64,000 nucleotides of DNA from Marivirga lumbricoides (GCF_014636295.1 NZ_BMEC01000009.1:124001-188000); one strand, 5' to 3'. Counted from the stretch's first letter, positions 17,234 to 27,728 are shown. Numbers and translations: made by a program. Notes: generated by a model not told the origin, from the sequence alone.

Positions 17234-20200
17234 ATGAAAAAAAATTCTACTATCATTTTTATTCTTTTGCTGTCTTTTTACAGCAAGTGCACAGACAAGT
17301 GACAATTCACACTTACAGGAACTTTATCAAAGAAAACCTTACTTAAAACAAAATTTGAATAATAGTTCCACTCACTCTTCTGTAATAAAAAAAGGAAATT
17401 ACACGCAGGCTAATTCTCAGAATATTGGAGGGTTAACACTTTTAGGTGGTAATGGTAAAAATACTGGAGAATTTATTGTTACAGATGAAAATAACAATAC
17501 TTACATAATTGGGAGTTTCAGGGTTTCAATGGAATTAGAAGGGCAAACTATTGAAGGTTATGCTGCCAATTCCTATTATCTTGCTAAATACAATAGTACA
17601 AATGAACTGGTTTCATTCAAAAACCTAGTAGATTCAGAGGTTGATGCCAGTTTTAAGATTGATGGTTTTTCATTTTTTGATGATGGTTTGCTTTTATTAG
17701 GACAAACCAATGATGACCTTATTATTAATGAGAATACCGTCTCTGTTAACGACAGGATTACATTTTTACTAAAATTAAATACGGACGGCACCACCTCTTG
17801 GTATAAAGAATACGAATACAGGTTTAGTGGTAATTCCAGAACTAACCTTATTCCATTAGCTCACAATGACACCCATATTTTCACCTGTTTCGAAAATACC
17901 ACTGTTACAAAACTTAATGCTATCGGAGATATTATTGATTCTTATTACTTACCAACCAATTATGGATTTATTACAACTATACTAGCGAAAACAAATAATT
18001 TAGTAGTCGGTGGATATTTTGACAAAACTATCTCAATAGGAGATGTTACCTTGACCTCAAAAAATTTTTACGAAACTTCATTTATAAGCTCTTTAAATAT
18101 AAATACCTATGAAAGAGAGTGGGCATATCACAATGGCACGCTTTTTCAAGGTGAACCAGGAGACTCTTGGGCACAAAAATTATTTGCAGATCAATCTGGA
18201 AATATTTACCTCAAAGGAACTTTCCGAACTCAAATTCAATGGGGAAACGACCAATATCAAGGAATCATGACTTCTGATCAATATATTAGTAAATTTAGCA
18301 GCAATGGAGATATAGATACCACCATAGTATTGGCAGGTAGCATTGGTTCAGAAGTAATTCTCAACAATACGCTTTATCTCATAAATGCCAGTATGTATGG
18401 AATTGATGGGAACACATCCACTTCTGAAGATAACATAATTGTACTGGATAATGACTATAACTTCAAACGATCAGCAAAATTCCCCACTAGTGAAAAAAAC
18501 TATCAGGCGACCGAAGCTACTGCTAAAAATGGAGATTTAATATTAACTGGTGATATTGACAATAATTCCGTCCTTTTTACTATCGATACATCAGATTTAT
18601 CTATTATCAGTGAAAACAAATCTCAATCTGAAAAGAATGGATATTTTACCTTATTAGGTCTGGAATCTATTAACTCTACTGAATATATAGCAGGAAATAA
18701 AAATGGCAGCATTCAGCTTTACAATAGCGTATTAGCTGATTCTTCTACAGCAATAATTGCAAGCGTTAAAAATAAAAATGTTGAAAATATAACTTCATTT
18801 TATAACGCTACCTTTTCCTATTTTTACCCAAGTACTATGAAAATTAGTAACTTAACCAATAAAATGATTGTTAAAGGAACTGCCCAACCTAATTTTCATA
18901 TTAACGAAAATCAATATGACATTAACGGGAATTTCCTTGCTCAAATCAATATTGATGGCTCTGTAGACTGGGTTAAAGACTTAAGTAGCTTGGAAGAGCT
19001 ACATTCATTAACATATGATGACGAAGGTAATATTTATATTTCAGGAAGCACAGAAGATGCTTTCAATGAAAATGGAATAACTATTACTTTAAATGGTTAT
19101 GCTGATTACTTTGTATTGAAACTTAATAGTTCAGGTGAAATAGTATGGTTCAAAAATTTTGGTTCAATCTATGCAAATTATTATACCTCTGTTATTTCCT
19201 ATATAAAGGACCAAATTATTTTTAGTGGGGAATATTCCATATCTCAAGAAACAATTATAGAAGGAGATGGGATTTCAGTACCTTTAGGAACACCGGAATT
19301 GGGGAACAATATCTTAATCGCTTTTAATAAAGAAGGAGAGGTAAATTGGGCAAAAGGACATGGGAAATCAACAGATAGTGATAATAACTATTGGGCATGT
19401 GCTTTAAAGAGTTCTTCTGACGGAGGGTTCTACATGACTGGTTTTTTTGGTGAAAACAATTCATTTGGTGATATAACTTTAGAAAGTCAATACTATTTAA
19501 ATCATTTTGTTGCAAAATATGATAAAGATGGCAAAGTAATATGGGCCAATCCAATTAGATTAAGTCAATTTGGTTTCAATTATTCCGAGATTGGCACAGA
19601 TGAAAATAATAACGTTTACATACAAGGGGACTTCCCTGCTGAAATTGAATTTGGAGCTGATACCACACTAATGAGCCAGGGATCCAAATCAGTTTACATT
19701 GCTAAATATGGTTCTGCCGGAGAATTTCAAAATGTAAATGTTTTCTCTGGAGATTATTTATATACTAGAGTTATGGATGTAAAAGGGGAAGATAACCTAT
19801 CCATAGGAGGCACCATTTCTCGTTCATTTAATATTGGAAATGGTTCAGAAAACTCTTACTTAGGCAATTCTTATATAGTAGAGCTATGTACAATTCCTTC
19901 AATACCTTCTGTACCCAATGGCTTGACTGAAGTATTTCAGGCAGACACTACTTCTTATATGTCGTCTATTCCCTATTTCAATAATGAACAATGGGTATTG
20001 TCTCCTACAGAGGCAGGAGAAATTATATTTGAACAGAATGACTCAATAGCAATAAAGTGGAGCAAAACCTATACTGGAGAAGCAGTAGTGAAGGTAAAAC
20101 AATTCAATTCCTGTGGAGAAAGTGAGTTCTCTGAAGAATTAGTAATTAATGTTAATAAAGAAGAAGTGACTTCCATAGACAAAAAGCTTAATGAAAATCT

Positions 20201-20432
20201 TTATTTCTATCCAAACCCGGTAACATCAAATTTAAACTTGGAATGGAATAGAGATATAAATGTAAGAAGTATTCAATTACTTGATCTGACTGGTAGAGAG
20301 GTAATCAATATAAAACTATTGTCTAGCTTGGAAACTTATTTAGTTAATATGCAAAATCTCAGTCAAGGTACCTATATATTAAAATTAAGTACTTATTCAG
20401 GAGAGATAATTGAAAGAGTCGTGAAAAGATAA
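17234..20432 (+). CDS. T9SS sorting-domain protein with repeat propeller; signal peptide out of frame at A8
   Basis: Large secreted protein, about 1065 residues if repaired. The main frame is open from 17238; the first in-frame start inside it is TTG 17355, which leaves no signal peptide. However, ATG 17234 followed by eight A (17237-17244) lies one base out of frame. With seven A it would read MKKILLSFLFFCCLFTASAQ, a perfect Sec signal, and continue without a stop into the main frame. The body has SBBP-like repeats ([FY]xxKxxxxGxxxW, such as YFVLKLNSSGEIVWFKNFGS and HFVAKYDKDGKVIWANPIRL) forming a probable beta-propeller. The last 80 residues are a type A T9SS sorting domain (NLYFYPNPVTSNLNLEW, LLDLTGREVINIK, GTYILKLSTYSGEIIERVVK). 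Without the signal peptide it could not be exported, so slippage, phase variation or a base-calling error is likely. Confidence 0.85.
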
Positions 20433-20454
20433 ACTAAAAGGTATAAAAGCATCA

Positions 20455-20492
20455 GGAAAAGTGGACACTTTATTATAGTCCGCTTTTCTTAT
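20455..20492 (+). terminator. Intrinsic terminator after the T9SS cargo gene
   Basis: GGAAAAGTGGAC (20455-20466) pairs with GTCCGCTTTTCT (20478-20489) over 12 bp with G-U pairs, around an AT-rich loop, and is followed by TTATTTT. Confidence 0.75.
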
Positions 20493-20542
20493 TTTAGAAC
20501 CAATTATAAGTTACAACATATCCAAAAGCTCTACATTTTCGC

Positions 20543-20550
20543 TATTTTTG
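20543..20550 (+). promoter_or_regulatory. Predicted -7 box for the ABC importer operon
   Basis: TATTTTTG fits TAnnTTTG and ends 6 bp before the ATG at 20557, which again implies almost no leader. No Fur-box palindrome and no cobalamin riboswitch fits between the terminator at 20492 and the start. Confidence 0.45.
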
Positions 20551-20556
20551 CTGATT

Positions 20557-21687
20557 ATGAAAAGCTTTAGATTTATTCCCGGTTTTCTATTGATAGTATT
20601 AGTTGGTTGCTCCAATCAAAAAGAATCTTCAAAAGCACATGATGGAAAAGAGCTTATCCAACACAGTGATAAGCTAAGCATTCAGCAATTTGATGATTAT
20701 CAAAGAATCACTGTAAACTACTCAAATAATAGTGCTGAAACGCTTACTTACATTTTATATCCGGAAAACACCACTAAACCTCAGGTTGAAGCAGATTTAT
20801 TTATTACCACTCCCATTAAAGGTATTATATGCTTTTCTACCAGTCAATTACCTGCGCTTGATGTCCTAAATTTAGAAGAGAAGTTATTAGCTTTTCCAGG
20901 CACACAGTGGATTTATGATAGCACAATGAGAACCTCTGTAGCAGCAGGAAAAATTAAAGACATTGGACAGAAAAATGGTGTGAATATTGAAAAAATACTC
21001 TCTCTTCAACCAGACCTCGTAATGGGCTATGACATGAATAATTCATTTGATAACCTCAAAGCAATTCAGCAGGCAAATATACCTGTAGTAATCAATGTGG
21101 ACTATCTGGAAAACTCTCCTTTAGGAAGAGCAGAATGGATCAAGTTCATTGCTTCTTTTTTTCAAAAACTAGACGAAGCGGATAGTGTATTTGACACCAT
21201 TGAAAAAAACTATACAGACCTGAAAGAAATTGCTGAATCTAATAATTCTGAAAAAACTACCGTATTAACCGGGGTAATGTACGGAGATACATGGTATATT
21301 CCCGGCGGTAATAGCTATGGAGCAAGGTTTATACAAGATGCAGGAGGAAACTATTTATGGACTGATACTCAAGAAAGTGGCAGTTTGGAAATGAGTTATG
21401 AATCAATATTAAATAAGGCACAGAATGCTGATTTGTGGATTGGTGCGGCAAATTTCAAATCCTATGAGGAACTAAAGAACACCAATACAAAATATACGTA
21501 TTTCGATGCATTTAGAAATAAGAAAATCTACAGCTATACTAAGAGAATGCGAAACTCAGGAGGGAATGATTATCTTGAATCAGGTTACCTAAGACCTGAT
21601 TTGGTGCTTCAGGATCATATAAAAATAATTCAGCCTGAATTACTTGAAGATAAGCCCTTCACCTATTTTGAACCTTTAGCAGATTGA
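20557..21687 (+). CDS. Metal-chelate/cobalamin ABC transporter binding lipoprotein (BtuF/FepB-like)
   Basis: 376 residues from ATG 20557 (the frame is open to a TTG at 20548). MKSFRFIPGFLLIVLVGC is a lipoprotein signal with lipobox LVGC. The rest is a class III periplasmic binding protein: KGIICFSTSQLPALDVLNLE, GQKNGVNIEKILSLQPDLVM with the typical PDLV motif, then DRIF-like lobe 2 segments (GARFIQDAGGNYLW). Family members bind B12, haem or Fe-siderophore. The permease and ATPase genes follow with overlapping ends, forming a three-gene importer operon. No TonB receptor gene is adjacent, so the ligand cannot be told; the Fur-family regulator at the 3' side makes iron or another metal plausible. 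Confidence 0.88.
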   Translation: MKSFRFIPGFLLIVLVGCSNQKESSKAHDGKELIQHSDKLSIQQFDDYQRITVNYSNNSAETLTYILYPENTTKPQVEADLFITTPIKGIICFSTSQLPALDVLNLEEKLLAFPGTQWIYDSTMRTSVAAGKIKDIGQKNGVNIEKILSLQPDLVMGYDMNNSFDNLKAIQQANIPVVINVDYLENSPLGRAEWIKFIASFFQKLDEADSVFDTIEKNYTDLKEIAESNNSEKTTVLTGVMYGDTWYIPGGNSYGARFIQDAGGNYLWTDTQESGSLEMSYESILNKAQNADLWIGAANFKSYEELKNTNTKYTYFDAFRNKKIYSYTKRMRNSGGNDYLESGYLRPDLVLQDHIKIIQPELLEDKPFTYFEPLAD

Positions 21688-22706
21688 GCAAAAGAAGAAC
21701 ATACCAATTTTTTGCCGCACTCTCATTTTGTTTGCTGGTGCTGTTAATACTCTCTGTCAGTTTAGGCTCCGTTTATATACGGCCTTCCGAGGTATTGAGT
21801 ATCCTTATAAATCGGACCTCAGAAGATTCTGCATTCTATCATATTATTTACAACTACCGCATGCCAAAGGCATTTACGGCTGTATTTGCTGGTTCTGCGT
21901 TAGGTTTTGCAGGATTACAAATGCAAACGCTTTTTCGAAATCCACTAGCCGGCCCTTTTGTACTTGGCATAAGTTCAGGAGCTAGTTTAGGCGTGGCCTT
22001 GCTTGTGCTTTCAGGTATAGGAATCACAGGAATACTAGCTTCGTGGGGCATGGCAATTGCTTCTATTACAGGATCCTCCTTAGTACTTATTCTTGTACTG
22101 ACAGTCTCATTCAACATCAGGGATAGCATGTCTTTATTGTTAATTGGGCTGATGGTCGGAGCCTTTACATCGGCTGTAGTTAGCGTTTTGCAATATTTTA
22201 GTTCTGCTGATAATATTCAAAGTTTCCTCTTCTGGACTTTCGGATCCACAGGCAATTTAAGCTGGCAGGAAATGAAAGTTTTTATTCCGGTAGTAGTGTT
22301 GGGTATTGTAATAGGTATTTCGCAAGCAAAACCTTTAAATGCTTTATTAATGGGAGAAAATTATGCTCAAAGCATGGGATTAACTGTTAAGAAAGTCAGA
22401 GTAGCATTAGTTATAAGTACCAGTTTGCTTGCCGGAGTAGTCACCGCATTTTGTGGGCCAGTTGCATTTTTAGGGTTAGCCGTTCCCCATGTAGCAAGAA
22501 TAATTTTCAAAAGTGCAAACCACATGATACTTATTCCTGCCACACTTTTATTAGGCTCAATCCTATTATTGACTTGCGATATTATTGCCCAATTACCCGG
22601 CATAGATTTAATTTTACCCATCAATGCAGTAACTTCACTATTTGGGGCTCCTATTGTAATATGGCTAATTGTTAAGAGAAAAAATATAAGCAGGAACTTT
22701 GGATAA
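21684..22706 (+). CDS. FecCD/BtuC-type ABC transporter permease
   Basis: 340 residues with about ten hydrophobic helices, typical of FecCD permeases. Family motifs: YNYRMPKAFTAVFAGSALGF near the start, GLQMQTLFRNPLAGPFVLGI, GISSGASLGVALLVLSGIG, and the cytoplasmic coupling region CGPVAFLGLAVPHVARIIFK. Start is TTG at 21684, whose bases overlap the TGA of the binding-protein gene (TTGA), so translation is coupled. The ATPase gene overlaps its 3' end by 8 nt. Confidence 0.93.
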   Translation: MSKRRTYQFFAALSFCLLVLLILSVSLGSVYIRPSEVLSILINRTSEDSAFYHIIYNYRMPKAFTAVFAGSALGFAGLQMQTLFRNPLAGPFVLGISSGASLGVALLVLSGIGITGILASWGMAIASITGSSLVLILVLTVSFNIRDSMSLLLIGLMVGAFTSAVVSVLQYFSSADNIQSFLFWTFGSTGNLSWQEMKVFIPVVVLGIVIGISQAKPLNALLMGENYAQSMGLTVKKVRVALVISTSLLAGVVTAFCGPVAFLGLAVPHVARIIFKSANHMILIPATLLLGSILLLTCDIIAQLPGIDLILPINAVTSLFGAPIVIWLIVKRKNISRNFG

Positions 22707-23475
22707 GAGTACAGAAACTATACTATCCCTTCAGAACCTGAACATTGGCTACGGCAATAAAAAGAAGTTTATCAAGTTGATGGACACTTTGAACCTATCT
22801 GTGAACAAAGGTAAAATGATCAGCCTTTTAGGAGCCAATGGGGTAGGTAAAAGCACTTTAATCCGTACTATAGCAAGGCTTCAGCCTCCACTATCCGGTC
22901 AGATTTTCTTGCAAGGAAAAGATATTACTACGCTCAGCAATAAAGACATTGCTAAGAGAATCAGCTTAGTCTTGACAGATCCTATACAAGGAGGTAACTT
23001 AAGCGTGCTGGAGCTGGTAGAAATGGGGAGGTATCCTCACACCTCGTGGTCTGGAAAATTAAATAAAGTGGATCATGAAAAAGTTGAAAATGCAATTCAC
23101 CATTGCAGCATTAATTACATAAAAGATGCCAATATTTTCGAAATAAGTGACGGACAACTTCAAAAAGCATTAATTGCCCGAGCATTAGCCCAGGACGGAG
23201 AGCTAATGTTGTTAGATGAACCTACTGTTCACTTGGATGCCAACAACAGATACAGCGTGATGCAGCTCTTGAAAAAACTGGTGCAGGAAACCGGAAAATC
23301 TGTGATATTAAGTACCCATCAGGTAGAAATGGCTTTGGATTTATCTGATGAACTATGGCTAGCTAACTGCGCTGAAAGCATTATTACAGGGAGTCCCGCG
23401 ACCTTAGTGGAAGCAAACCATATTTCCAGAATGTTTCCTTATTTATCCGGAAAACATACTATGGGTGAGAAATAG
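22699..23475 (+). CDS. ABC transporter ATPase (FecE/BtuD-like)
   Basis: 258 residues, full length. Walker A LLGANGVGKSTLIRTI, Walker B LMLLDEPTVHLD, H-loop LSTHQ. The ABC signature reads ISDGQLQKALIARALA instead of LSGGQ, keeping the last Gly-Gln but replacing the first Gly with Asp, an unusual change. Start is TTG at 22699, overlapping the permease gene by 8 nt. It powers the importer formed with the two genes before it. Confidence 0.92.
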   Translation: MDKSTETILSLQNLNIGYGNKKKFIKLMDTLNLSVNKGKMISLLGANGVGKSTLIRTIARLQPPLSGQIFLQGKDITTLSNKDIAKRISLVLTDPIQGGNLSVLELVEMGRYPHTSWSGKLNKVDHEKVENAIHHCSINYIKDANIFEISDGQLQKALIARALAQDGELMLLDEPTVHLDANNRYSVMQLLKKLVQETGKSVILSTHQVEMALDLSDELWLANCAESIITGSPATLVEANHISRMFPYLSGKHTMGEK

Positions 23476-23591
23476 CCGTTGATAAATTTTACTGGCACTT
23501 TTCTTTTATCTTGAAAAATAAAAGTAAAGACGAATGTATTTAAAACAGATATTCTGTAATTTTGATTTTGATTGTATTTCAACCAGGTCCC

Positions 23592-23990
23592 ATGCTTCTA
23601 CTAAAACGAAAAACATTGCTATTCACAGAAGAACTTAACTACTTCAAAGTGGTAAGTAGAGGTGAAAGATGGCATTTTGCAGAGGTAATACAAAATGCCA
23701 ATAAAATACATCAAGCTATTCAAAAATCACCCTATAAATTGGTATTGCTCGATTATAGAGAAACGTGTTATCATTTACCTCAAAACCAAACTTTTAATCT
23801 GGTAAAAGTTTTTGAAATACAACTTAGCAAGTTTAAGGAGGTTAAAATAGCTGTAATAGTAAGTAACAGAAGCAAGGAAATAGGTAGCTTCTGGTCCTCT
23901 GTTTGCAGATCAAAAGGATTAGACTGTAATATTTATAATGAAGTAAAAGAAGGTGAAAACTGGCTCGCAAGCCATTTTTCTACTTATTGA
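23592..23990 (+). CDS. Small SpoIIAA/STAS-like protein of unknown function
   Basis: 132 residues from ATG 23592; the frame is open upstream to a TTG at 23562, but that codon overlaps the TAATTTTG -7 box at 23557-23564, so the ATG is preferred. The pattern of short strands and helices (KLVLLDYRETCYHLPQ; VKIAVIVSNRSKEIGSFWSS; a final EGENWLASHF) resembles the SpoIIAA-like/UspA-sized proteins common in Cytophagales, whose role is unknown. It is 116 bp after the ABC ATPase gene and converges on the Fur-family gene with a 7-bp overlap. Confidence 0.65.
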   Translation: MLLLKRKTLLFTEELNYFKVVSRGERWHFAEVIQNANKIHQAIQKSPYKLVLLDYRETCYHLPQNQTFNLVKVFEIQLSKFKEVKIAVIVSNRSKEIGSFWSSVCRSKGLDCNIYNEVKEGENWLASHFSTY

Positions 23991-24427
23991 CAGTCCTTAC
24001 AAATTCCATTCATTGTATAACTTACACTATTCAGCTGGTAATCATCTGAAAGTTTAACATCTGGAATTTTTACTTCTTGTAAGCAATAGGTCTGGTTACA
24101 TTCATCACAGATAAAATGCGCATGCTCATCTTTGTGATGATGGCCGGAACAACCTTCCGCACACAATGCGTAACGCATATTACCACTTTTATCAGGAGTT
24201 TGATGTAAAATACCATTTTCCTCAAAAGAGTTTAGAGCTCTGTAAAGTGTTACTCTGTCATGGCTCGATTTCACCATCTTTTCCAGATCGTTAACAGATA
24301 AAGCATGGTCTTGCTGCATAAAAAGCTGTAAAATTTCCAGACGAATCTGAGTTCTGCGTAAACCGTGGGAGGTTAATAGGTCTTCTGCTAGCTTATGGTT
24401 ATTCATCACTTTAGTTGCTTTTTTCAA
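23984..24427 (-). CDS. Fur-family transcriptional regulator
   Basis: 147 residues. Winged-helix DNA-binding N-terminus (LRRTQIRLEILQLFMQQDHA, then HDRVTLYRALNSFEENGIL), followed by the metal/dimer domain with CSGHHHKDEHAHFICDECNQ and a C-terminal CKDCQ, giving two CxxC pairs for structural zinc. The His-rich HHHKDEHAHF motif is the regulatory metal site of Fur and Zur. Iron versus zinc specificity is not decided by the sequence. Its 3' end overlaps the convergent SpoIIAA-like gene. Alternative start: Met-8 at 24406. A TACTTTTG box on the minus strand (24451-24458) fits as promoter. Confidence 0.9.
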   Translation of the reverse strand: MKKATKVMNNHKLAEDLLTSHGLRRTQIRLEILQLFMQQDHALSVNDLEKMVKSSHDRVTLYRALNSFEENGILHQTPDKSGNMRYALCAEGCSGHHHKDEHAHFICDECNQTYCLQEVKIPDVKLSDDYQLNSVSYTMNGICKDCQ

Positions 24428-24450
24428 ATATCGTTAATTTTTAACAAAAC

Positions 24451-24458
24451 CAAAAGTA
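24451..24458 (-). promoter_or_regulatory. Predicted -7 box for the Fur-family gene
   Basis: Reads TACTTTTG on the minus strand, a full TAnnTTTG match, about 24 bp upstream of the start codon at 24427. Confidence 0.4.
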
Positions 24459-24538
24459 ATGCAAAATAGTTGCTATTGCTTTGAGTTTTATCCGTTTATT
24501 AAATCCCCACCAATTATTAAATTAACAAATTACGCCAT

Positions 24539-24570
24539 AAAAAGGGTAACAATATATTGTCACCCTTTTA
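24539..24570 (-). terminator. Terminator after ettA
   Basis: AAAAGGGT (24540-24547) pairs with ACCCTTTT (24562-24569), and the stem continues after one mismatch with ACAAT/ATTGT. The near-symmetrical hairpin is flanked by A and T runs on both sides and lies 25 bp beyond the ettA stop. Confidence 0.75.
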
Positions 24571-24594
24571 TGATATTGAATAAATATTAGAAAT

Positions 24595-26280
24595 TTATCT
24601 GGTAAGTTTTTTATACTTAATTCTTTTAGGAATAGCATCCTCTCCTAACCTCTTCTTCCTGTTTTCCTCATAATCTGAGAAATTACCTTCAAACCAATAT
24701 ACTTGTGAATCTCCTTCAAAAGCCAGGATATGCGTAGCTACCCTATCAAGAAACCACCTATCGTGACTGATAATTACTGCACAACCTGCAAAATTCTCCA
24801 AACCTTCCTCCAAGGCTCTTAAAGTATTTACATCTAAATCGTTAGTTGGCTCATCCAGCAATAATAAGTTAGCTTCCTGCTTAATAGACATTGCCAGATG
24901 TACCCTATTTCTTTCTCCTCCTGAAAGTACTCCAACTTTCTTCTCCTGGTCACTTCCAGCAAAGTTAAATTTACTTACGTAGGCACGGGAATTTATTTTG
25001 TTATTACCTAACTGAATCCATTCATTACCTTCAGAAATATTTTCCCAAACAGATTTATCAGGATTGAGGTTATGATGCTCCTGGTCAACGTAAGAAAGCT
25101 TTACGGTTTCCCCCACTTCGAAACTACCTGAATCCGGTTTTTCTTTACCCGTTATCAGGTTAAACAAGGTAGTTTTACCTGCACCATTGGGACCAATTAT
25201 ACCTACAATACCACCTTGAGGAAGAGAGAAATTCAAATCTTCATACAATAATTTATCACCAAATGCTTTCGAAACATTCTTTGCTTCTATTACTTTGCTT
25301 CCCAGTCTTGGGCCGGGCGGAATAAAAAGTTCTAACTTCTGCTCTTTCTGCTTTACCTCCTCACCCAACATTTTTTCATAGGAGGATAAACGCGCTTTAG
25401 ATTTTGCTTGCCTAGCTTTAGGGGACATATTGGCCCATTCTAGCTCTCTCTGCAACGTCTTCTGACGCTTGGATTCTGTTTTCTCTTCCTGGGCTAATCT
25501 TTTTTGCTTTTGATCTAACCAACTTGAGTAATTTCCCTGCCATGGAATACCCTCTCCTCTGTCAAGCTCTAATATCCAACCCGCAACGTTATCAAGAAAA
25601 TATCTATCGTGAGTAACGGCAATTACAGTTCCTTTATATTGCTGTAAGTGATGCTCCAGCCAATGTACGGATTCTGCATCCAGGTGGTTAGTAGGCTCAT
25701 CAAGTAATAATACATCGGGTTCCTGCAAAAGCAAACGACAAAGTGCTACTCTTCTCTTTTCACCACCTGAAAGGTTTTTCACAGGAGCATCTGCCGGTGG
25801 AGTACGAAGCGCATCCATAGCCTGCTCTAAGCGGCTATCTAATTCCCATGCATTAAAATGATCTAATTTCTCCTGCACCTTTCCCTGCTTCTCAATTAAG
25901 TCATTCATCTTATCAGGGTTATCCAGAATTTCAGGATCAGCAAATTTCTCGTTAATCTCCTCAAACTCTTTTAATAAAGCTACAATCTCCGCAACACCCT
26001 CTTCTACCACTTCCTTTACCGTTTTATCAGGATCAAGTTGTGGCTCCTGCTCCAGCATACCTACTGAATATTCTTTAGAAGCTACCACTTCACCAAGGTA
26101 ATCGTTATCAATACCAGCAATTATGCGTAATAAGGATGATTTTCCAGATCCATTCAGACCAAGTACTCCAATTTTAGCTCCATAGAAAAAAGAAAGATAA
26201 ATGTCCTTTAACACCTGTTTTTTAGGTGGGTAGATTTTAGAAACACCAGACATTGAAAAAATTATTTTATCTTCACTCAT
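24595..26280 (-). CDS. ettA: Energy-dependent translational throttle ABC-F protein
   Basis: 561 residues from ATG 26280 ([10 protein letters not shown]), close to the 555 of E. coli EttA; the frame is open upstream to 26307 but that adds a non-family leader. Two ABC ATPase domains without membrane helices: first Walker [15 protein letters not shown] and signature [17 protein letters not shown]; second [16 protein letters not shown] and [16 protein letters not shown]. Both Walker B motifs ([22 protein letters not shown]) are intact. The linker between domains has the charged P-site tRNA-interacting motif region. EttA binds the ribosomal E site and gates the first elongation step according to ATP/ADP. 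Confidence 0.94.
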   Translation of the reverse strand: MSEDKIIFSMSGVSKIYPPKKQVLKDIYLSFFYGAKIGVLGLNGSGKSSLLRIIAGIDNDYLGEVVASKEYSVGMLEQEPQLDPDKTVKEVVEEGVAEIVALLKEFEEINEKFADPEILDNPDKMNDLIEKQGKVQEKLDHFNAWELDSRLEQAMDALRTPPADAPVKNLSGGEKRRVALCRLLLQEPDVLLLDEPTNHLDAESVHWLEHHLQQYKGTVIAVTHDRYFLDNVAGWILELDRGEGIPWQGNYSSWLDQKQKRLAQEEKTESKRQKTLQRELEWANMSPKARQAKSKARLSSYEKMLGEEVKQKEQKLELFIPPGPRLGSKVIEAKNVSKAFGDKLLYEDLNFSLPQGGIVGIIGPNGAGKTTLFNLITGKEKPDSGSFEVGETVKLSYVDQEHHNLNPDKSVWENISEGNEWIQLGNNKINSRAYVSKFNFAGSDQEKKVGVLSGGERNRVHLAMSIKQEANLLLLDEPTNDLDVNTLRALEEGLENFAGCAVIISHDRWFLDRVATHILAFEGDSQVYWFEGNFSDYEENRKKRLGEDAIPKRIKYKKLTR

Positions 26281-26377
26281 ATGATTAAGGTTAGTTATTA
26301 TCAACAATTATAATTCAAATTACGTGAATACCTCCGTAATAACACAATAGGCATGCGGGTATCTCATAAAATAAATT

Positions 26378-26385
26378 TAATTTTG
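26378..26385 (+). promoter_or_regulatory. Predicted -7 box for the DUF349 gene
   Basis: TAATTTTG, a full TAnnTTTG match, 35 bp before the TTG start at 26420. No clear -33 element. Confidence 0.4.
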
Positions 26386-26419
26386 CAGCTAAACGTTTTT
26401 AAACCAAATTCTAAATATT

Positions 26420-27673
26420 TTGACTGAATTAAAGCAAGACATGGCTTTCATTGAGGAGGGTAAAGTTATTCTTAAAGCACAAGGGAAATTTCCTGAGCGT
26501 GAGATCGGTGAGGTAAAAGATTCTGAAGCTGAATCGATTAAATTCTTTGAAGATAAGTTTGCTCTACTGCAAAACAAGGTGGATGCAGTGCAAAAACAAA
26601 TTGAAGAAGAGGACAATAAAGGATCTTTTCTAATGAAGGTTCTTAATCTTAAAGAATCGTTGGCCACTTATGATGGTATAGGTGATTTTGTAGCCTTACA
26701 TGACCGTCTTGTGATGCTCGAAAAACAATTGGAGGATTACATTAGTCAAAATAGAAGACGAAACCTTGAAGTAAAAACCACTTTAATTGAGGAAGCCAGA
26801 AGCTACGCGGCCAACCCAAACTGGAAGGAAGCTACCGAGCAACTGAAGGAATTGAGACAAAGATGGATCAGAATAGGTGCTGTTGATGATGAGAAAAAAG
26901 AGGAAATAGAGAGCAACTTTCAACAGGTTTATGATGAGTTTTATGAGAGAAAAAAAGCATTTCATGAAGCCAAGAAGGAAATGATGGCTTCCAGAGTTAC
27001 TCAGTATGAAAATCTTATCAATAAAGCCTCAGAATTAAAAAAGAATGAAAAAGATGCTGATAAGCTTTCTGTAGCTTTAAATAATCTGGTTGAGGAATGG
27101 AAGTCTCTCGAAAATATCCCCAGAGAAACATATAGTTTATTACTTAATAAGTTTAGAAAGTTAACACAGGCAAATCAGCAATCGGGCAAAAAAGGCAAAA
27201 CAAGTGCTCCATCTTCTCAGGAAGGAGCAACACATAAAAAAGCGCTTCTTGAAGATTTAAAAGCTGCTAAAGAATTACCTATTGATGAGGCCCTTACCAA
27301 AGCCAAAGCTATTCAGCAAAGCTGGAAAAAGATTGGAAGAGTGGGCATAGGTAAGGAAGCCAATGAAGAGTTCTTTTTTCTGAACGACTATATTTTTGAA
27401 AAGCATTTCTTAGAAACGCTCTTCCGAAAAAAAGCTAAGCCTGGGCTGGATGAGAAAGAAGCTATAAAATTAAAAATGAACCTGCTTCGTGATTTATTAA
27501 GCCGTGACCAGAAAGAACTACTCATATTTGAAGAGAATTTAGAAAAATTTAATCTGGGCACAGCTAATATTGATAAAATGGTAGGCTTTAAGCATGAAAA
27601 ACAAAAAAGAAAGGTTGCAGTGAAGCAACAATTATTGGCTGAATTACGTGATTCCAACAAAAATCAGAAATAA
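26420..27673 (+). CDS. DUF349 repeat protein
   Basis: 417 residues, highly charged and helical. Several DUF349 repeats are visible by their tryptophan-centred pattern (NWKEATEQLKELRQRWIRIG, LVEEWKSLENIPRETYSLLL, IQQSWKKIGRVGIGKEANEE), each about 70 residues, forming an all-helical rod. Function unknown, although the family is near universal in Bacteroidota. The start is uncertain: TTG 26420 extends to MTELKQD, while ATG 26441 (MAFIEEGKV) matches the region where relatives begin to align. It is divergent from ettA. Confidence 0.85.
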   Translation: MTELKQDMAFIEEGKVILKAQGKFPEREIGEVKDSEAESIKFFEDKFALLQNKVDAVQKQIEEEDNKGSFLMKVLNLKESLATYDGIGDFVALHDRLVMLEKQLEDYISQNRRRNLEVKTTLIEEARSYAANPNWKEATEQLKELRQRWIRIGAVDDEKKEEIESNFQQVYDEFYERKKAFHEAKKEMMASRVTQYENLINKASELKKNEKDADKLSVALNNLVEEWKSLENIPRETYSLLLNKFRKLTQANQQSGKKGKTSAPSSQEGATHKKALLEDLKAAKELPIDEALTKAKAIQQSWKKIGRVGIGKEANEEFFFLNDYIFEKHFLETLFRKKAKPGLDEKEAIKLKMNLLRDLLSRDQKELLIFEENLEKFNLGTANIDKMVGFKHEKQKRKVAVKQQLLAELRDSNKNQK

Positions 27674-27728
27674 TTATTATACCGCGCATTTGCTTAAAAA
27701 AATAAAAAAATCGAAAGCAAATTAAAAC

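Noticed and set aside
20433-20556. Cobalamin riboswitch or Fur box before the BtuF-like gene
   Set aside because: The 124-nt gap contains a terminator and a -7 box only; it is too short for a B12 riboswitch and lacks a Fur-type palindrome.
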